Source: Acrocarpospora catenulata (GTDB lineage: Bacteria > Actinomycetota > Actinomycetes > Streptosporangiales > Streptosporangiaceae). From it: 64,000 nt of DNA. Where the stretch lies: contig NZ_JAHCST010000015.1 of the NCBI RefSeq assembly GCF_018476525.1, positions 107,630-171,629 of the forward strand. Reading direction: 5' to 3'. Every line of letters begins with the position of its first letter. Position 1 is the stretch's first letter. Both the position numbers and the translations under genes were made by a program. The notes below the pieces were generated by a model. It saw nothing but the letters and a program-made list of their open reading frames with translations. It did not search any database and was not told where the DNA came from. Of the stretch, positions 60,681-64,000 are shown piece after piece.

Positions 60681-61462
60681 GGCACACCTTCGAGGGCCCG
60701 CACTCCGGCGACGTCACCGTCGTCGACGAACTCGGCACGTCCACCGGTCCCGTCCTGGTCTACCTGCACAGCGAGTGGGGCGCGTTCGAGGAACCCCCGC
60801 TGCCCGGCGAACTGCTCGACGGCAACCGGGTCCTGGTCGTGCACCTGCCCGGCTGGGGGGTCTCCACCTCCGTGCGGCCCGCCGCCGGCCTGCCTGACCT
60901 GGCGCTGGTCGTCTGGTGGGCGCTGGACCGGCTGGACGTGGGAGAGATCCGGCTGGTCGGCCACGGCATCGGGGCCACCCTCGCCGCCGAGATGGCCGCC
61001 GCCCAGCCCGGCCGGGTCGGTTCGCTGGCGCTGCTCGCCCCGTGGGGCATGTTCGACGAGGCCGACCCCGGCGCGGACATGTTCGCGCTGCTGCCCAGGG
61101 ACCTCAACCCCCTGATCTACGCCGACCCGGACGGGCCGGTCGCCACCGCCCAGCAGCCCCGGCCCGCCGACGCGCACGAGACCGGTCTGGCCGTCATCCG
61201 CCGGGTGCAGATGCTCGGCACCGCCAGCAACTACCTGTTCCCCATCCCGGACACCGGGATCGCCGAGCGGCTCTACCGGCTCGCCGAGGTGCCGGTGCTG
61301 CTGGTCTGGGGAGCTCGGGACGGCGTCGTACCGCCTTCGCTGGCCGCGCTCTGGACCGGCTACCTGCCGCACGCCCGCAGCGAGGTGGTCCAGGACGCCG
61401 CCCACATGGTCCCGTACGAGTCCGCCGACGCACGCAAGCTCATCCTGGAATTCCTGGCATGA
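60677..61462 (+). CDS. Alpha/beta-hydrolase-fold protein lacking the catalytic serine
   Basis: 261 residues. The nucleophile elbow reads LVGHGIGATLAAEM, with Gly97 where hydrolases have Ser (GxSxG). The later acid in LLVWGARDGVVPPS and base in AAHMVPYESAD are kept. So it is unlikely to be a normal serine hydrolase; Ser-less members may use cofactor-free, hydratase, or C-C bond chemistry, or bind only. Overlaps its neighbours by 4 nt on both sides. Confidence 0.83.
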   Translation: MRHTFEGPHSGDVTVVDELGTSTGPVLVYLHSEWGAFEEPPLPGELLDGNRVLVVHLPGWGVSTSVRPAAGLPDLALVVWWALDRLDVGEIRLVGHGIGATLAAEMAAAQPGRVGSLALLAPWGMFDEADPGADMFALLPRDLNPLIYADPDGPVATAQQPRPADAHETGLAVIRRVQMLGTASNYLFPIPDTGIAERLYRLAEVPVLLVWGARDGVVPPSLAALWTGYLPHARSEVVQDAAHMVPYESADARKLILEFLA

Positions 61463-62631
61463 GAACGGCCTTCGACGACCCCGACCACGAGCTGATCGCC
61501 GAGGCGGTCCGCGACCGCTGCGCCGCCTTCCCCGACGAGTACTGGGCCTCCTGCGACGCCGAGCACCGGTTCCCGTGGGAGTTCTTCACCGCCATGGCGG
61601 AGGGCGGCTGGCTGGGCATCGCGCTGCCGGAGGAGTACGGCGGCGCGGGCCGGGGCGTCACCGAGGCGGCGATCGTGCTCCGCGAGGTCGCCGCCTCCGG
61701 CGCGGCCATGAACGGCTGCACCGCCCTGCACATGAACCTGTTCGGGCTCCAGCCCGTGCTCAAGTACGGCAACGAGCGGCTCAGGAAGACCTTCCTGCCC
61801 CCGGCCGCCGAAGGAAGGCTGCACGTCGCCTTCGCGGTCACCGAACCGGACGCGGGCACCGACACCTCGCGCATCAAGACCGCCGCGGAACGGGACGGCG
61901 ACAACTGGGTGATCTCCGGCCAGAAGATCTGGACCAGCAAGGCCCTGGAGTCCGACGTCGCGCTCATCCTGGCCCGCACCGCCCCCGCGCCCGACCAGGA
62001 CCGGCGCAGGTTCGACGGACTCAGCCTGTTCCTGATCGACCTCGACCCCGCGCACGTCGACATCCGGCCCATCCCCAAGGCCGGCCGGAACGCCGTGGCC
62101 AGCTGCGAGACCTTCTACGACCGGCTGCCGGCCGAGGGCTGGCGGCTGGTCGGCGAGGAGGGCAAGGGCTTCCGGCACATCCTGTCCGGCCTCAACCCCG
62201 AGCGCATCCTGATCGCCGCCGAGGCGGTCGGCATCGGGTACGCGGCGCTGCGCCGCGCCACCGAGTACGCCCGGGTGCGCGAGGTCTTCGACCGGCCCAT
62301 CGGCGCCAACCAGGCCATCAGCCACCCGCTCGCCGACGCCTACGCCCGCCTTGCGGCCGCCTGGCAGATGACCATGGTGGCCGCCCGCCGCTACGACGCC
62401 GGGCTGTCCTGCGGGGCCGAGGCCAACATCGCCAAGTACCTGGCCGCCCAGGCCGGGTACGACGCCGCCGACCGCGCCGTGCAGACCCACGGCGGGCTCG
62501 GGTACGCCCACGAGTTCCACGTCGAGCGGTACTGGCGGGAGGCCCGGATCATGCGGCTGGCCCCGGTCAGCCAGGAGATGTCCCTCAACTTCATCGCGCA
62601 GCAGGTGCTCGACCTGCCGCGCGCGTACTGA
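61459..62631 (+). CDS. Acyl-CoA dehydrogenase
   Basis: 390 residues, full length. HVAFAVTEPDAGTDTSRIKTAAERDGDNWVISGQKIWTSKA (FAD-binding), LSLFLIDLD, LNPERILIAAEAVGIGYAALRRATEYARVREVFDRPIGANQA and QTHGGLGYAHEFHVERYWREAR with the usual acid in the last region. It makes the enoyl-CoA for the MaoC step. In contrast to the two broken relatives at 14.6 and 38.4 kb, this copy is intact. Confidence 0.92.
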   Translation: MRTAFDDPDHELIAEAVRDRCAAFPDEYWASCDAEHRFPWEFFTAMAEGGWLGIALPEEYGGAGRGVTEAAIVLREVAASGAAMNGCTALHMNLFGLQPVLKYGNERLRKTFLPPAAEGRLHVAFAVTEPDAGTDTSRIKTAAERDGDNWVISGQKIWTSKALESDVALILARTAPAPDQDRRRFDGLSLFLIDLDPAHVDIRPIPKAGRNAVASCETFYDRLPAEGWRLVGEEGKGFRHILSGLNPERILIAAEAVGIGYAALRRATEYARVREVFDRPIGANQAISHPLADAYARLAAAWQMTMVAARRYDAGLSCGAEANIAKYLAAQAGYDAADRAVQTHGGLGYAHEFHVERYWREARIMRLAPVSQEMSLNFIAQQVLDLPRAY

Positions 62632-62643
62632 GAGGACCGCGTC

Positions 62644-63450
62644 ATGACTGGTGACGGCAGGCTGGCCGGACAGGTGGCGTACGTGCTGGGCGGCGGCAGC
62701 CACGGCCCCGCCCGGCCAGGGGAGGACCTTCCCATGGGCAACGGCCGGGCCATCGCGCTCCGCCTGGCCGCCGAGGGCGCCACCGTCGTGGTCGGCGACA
62801 TCGACCTCGGGCGGGCCCAGGCCACCGTGGACGGACTGGCCACCCCGGGCCTGGCGGTCGAGGTGGACGCCTCCGACGCCGTCTCCTGCCAGGCGGCCGT
62901 GGCGACCGCGCTGGAGGCGTATGGGCGGCTGGACATCGTGGTCTGCAACGTCGGCATCTCCGGGCGGGAGCCGATCAAGGCGCAGAGCCTGCCGGAGTGG
63001 GAGTACTCCGAGGCGGTCAACGTGCGCTCGCACTGGCTCACCGCGCAGGCCGCGCTCGGCCCCATGCTGGACCGCTCGCGCGGCGCGTTCGTCTTCGTCG
63101 GGTCCACCGCCGGGCTGCTGAGCAGCCGCCGCTCGCTGTCGTACGAGGCCACCAAGGCCGCGCAGCTGGCCGTCATGCGGCACATCGCGGTCAGGTACGC
63201 CGCGCGCGGCATCCGCGCCAACGCGGTCGTGCTCGGCGTCATCGACTCGGCGCTGGTCCGGCGCGAGTTCGGCACCGAGGCGGCGCCCGCCCGCGCGGCC
63301 GTGGTCCCGATGGGCCGCGAGGGCCGCCCCGAGGAGGCCGCCGCCGCCGTGGCCTTCCTGGCCTCCGACGACGCCGCCTACGTCACCGGCCAGAGCCTGA
63401 TCGTCGACGGCGGCGTCAGCGCCTCCTGGCCCAGCCCTCAGAAGGGATGA
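62644..63450 (+). CDS. Short-chain dehydrogenase with enlarged cofactor loop
   Basis: 268 residues. The Rossmann start AYVLGGGSHGPARP to MGNGRAIALRLA has about a dozen extra residues inside the normal TGxxxGIG loop. NVGIS, Ser in FVGSTAGLLSS, YEATKAA (Tyr and Lys), and LIVDGGVSASW follow. Long loops with a late GNGRA occur in some catabolic SDRs. Preceded by GAGAGGA. Probable hydroxyacyl-CoA dehydrogenase of this cluster. Confidence 0.85.
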   Translation: MTGDGRLAGQVAYVLGGGSHGPARPGEDLPMGNGRAIALRLAAEGATVVVGDIDLGRAQATVDGLATPGLAVEVDASDAVSCQAAVATALEAYGRLDIVVCNVGISGREPIKAQSLPEWEYSEAVNVRSHWLTAQAALGPMLDRSRGAFVFVGSTAGLLSSRRSLSYEATKAAQLAVMRHIAVRYAARGIRANAVVLGVIDSALVRREFGTEAAPARAAVVPMGREGRPEEAAAAVAFLASDDAAYVTGQSLIVDGGVSASWPSPQKG

Positions 63451-63454
63451 CCTT

Positions 63455-64000
63455 ATGCACAGTGACGTGGTGATCCGGGGCGTCGGCATGACCCCCTTCG
63501 GCAAGTTCCTCGGCTCCTCCATGAAGGACCTGGGGCGGCAGGCCGTCCTGACCGCTCTGGCCGACGCGGGGATGGAGGTCGCGGACGTCCAGGCGGTCTT
63601 CTTCGCCAACGCGCTCGCCGGCCTCATCACCGGCCAGGAGAGCATCCGGGGCGAGACCGTCACCTACCCGCTCGGGTTCGGCACCATCCCCGTGCACAAC
63701 GTGGAGAACGCCTGCGCCTCCGGCGGCAACGCCCTGCACCTGGCCTGGCTGGCGGTCGCCTCCGGCCTGTACGACACCGTGCTCGCGCTGGGCGTGGAGA
63801 AGGCCAACCACGAGGACCGCGCCCGCACCTTCCGCGCGTTCGGCGCCGGCATGGACGTGGAGGACGGCTTCGCGGTCGGTGACGGCGCGGGGGAGAACCG
63901 CAGCCCGTTCGTGGACCGGCAGGCCCGGCTGGCGCGCACGCTCTTCGGCGAGCGCGGGGTCACCATGGACGGCCTGGCCCGGGTCACCTCGCGGTCGCTG
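63455..64000 (+). CDS. Thiolase (acetyl-CoA acetyltransferase), cut by the window end
   Basis: First 182 codons from ATG 63455. VVIRGVGMTPFGKFLGSSMKDLG start, and acyl-accepting Cys in NVENACASGGNALH near residue 87, as in SCP-2/lipid-transfer thiolases. It cleaves the final ketoacyl-CoA. Only 4 nt after the SDR stop. The C-terminal half with the His and second Cys is outside the window. Confidence 0.88.
   Translation, partial: MHSDVVIRGVGMTPFGKFLGSSMKDLGRQAVLTALADAGMEVADVQAVFFANALAGLITGQESIRGETVTYPLGFGTIPVHNVENACASGGNALHLAWLAVASGLYDTVLALGVEKANHEDRARTFRAFGAGMDVEDGFAVGDGAGENRSPFVDRQARLARTLFGERGVTMDGLARVTSRSL

Overview
This is chromosomal DNA from a high-GC actinobacterium. Evidence: GC-rich third codon positions, many GTG starts, 4-nt ATGA/GTGA stop-start overlaps, a glycine riboswitch on gcvT, a B12 riboswitch on nrdAB, Nur-type boxes, and a CUT1 sugar ABC operon with no ATPase gene of its own. 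A Streptosporangiales-like source is my guess from gene style and cannot be proven from the window. I found no complete tRNA, rRNA, CRISPR array, intact transposase or biosynthetic megasynthase.

Layout. 0-5 kb: TPR protein plus NicO-type nickel/cobalt exporter, an AbiEii-like protein, a VOC protein and a membrane protein. 5-13.2 kb: FadR-type regulator divergent from a gamma-glutamylation pathway (GS-like ligase, aldehyde dehydrogenase, SDR, C26 hydrolase), followed by a tandem glycine riboswitch and gcvT-gcvH-sdaA. 13.3-18.2 kb: a membrane glycosyltransferase-like protein, a truncated acyl-CoA dehydrogenase and an acyl-CoA ligase/DUF35/thiolase-like operon. 18.2-22 kb: accessory-looking segment with two immunity-like orphans, an integrase remnant and a coiled-coil/CcbP-like pair. 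22-32.9 kb: LacI-controlled sugar operon (binding protein, two permeases, two FGGY kinases, two class II aldolases, fucose-isomerase-like enzyme). 32.9-36.7 kb: nrdAB under a cobalamin riboswitch and NrdR-like boxes.

36.8-53.1 kb is a mosaic of intact genes (CopZ, Fe/Mn SOD with two Nur-like boxes, TauE/SafE exporter, STAND-TPR ATPase, SDR, XRE regulator, FAD monooxygenase, small membrane proteins) and broken ones: a copper P-type ATPase missing two blocks, an acyl-CoA dehydrogenase missing its middle, a decayed two-domain protein facing two truncated Fe-S genes that still carry their own B12 riboswitch, and a stub of a RibD/DHFR-like protein. Most of the losses look like clean internal deletions.

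53.2-64 kb is a coherent acyl-CoA/alicyclic-acid catabolic locus: MaoC hydratase and CoA-transferase on the minus strand; LivHMGF transporter, SDR, LLM flavin oxidoreductase, alpha/beta-hydrolase-fold protein, acyl-CoA dehydrogenase, SDR and a thiolase running off the end on the plus strand. Three near-identical inverted repeats fitting the KstR2-type pattern sit in the divergent promoter and before the LLM gene.

The most interesting themes are the apparent coupling of an amine gamma-glutamylation pathway to glycine cleavage, the KstR2-like catabolic regulon, the sugar operon with duplicated kinase and aldolase steps, and the cluster of internally deleted genes including an orphaned B12 riboswitch.
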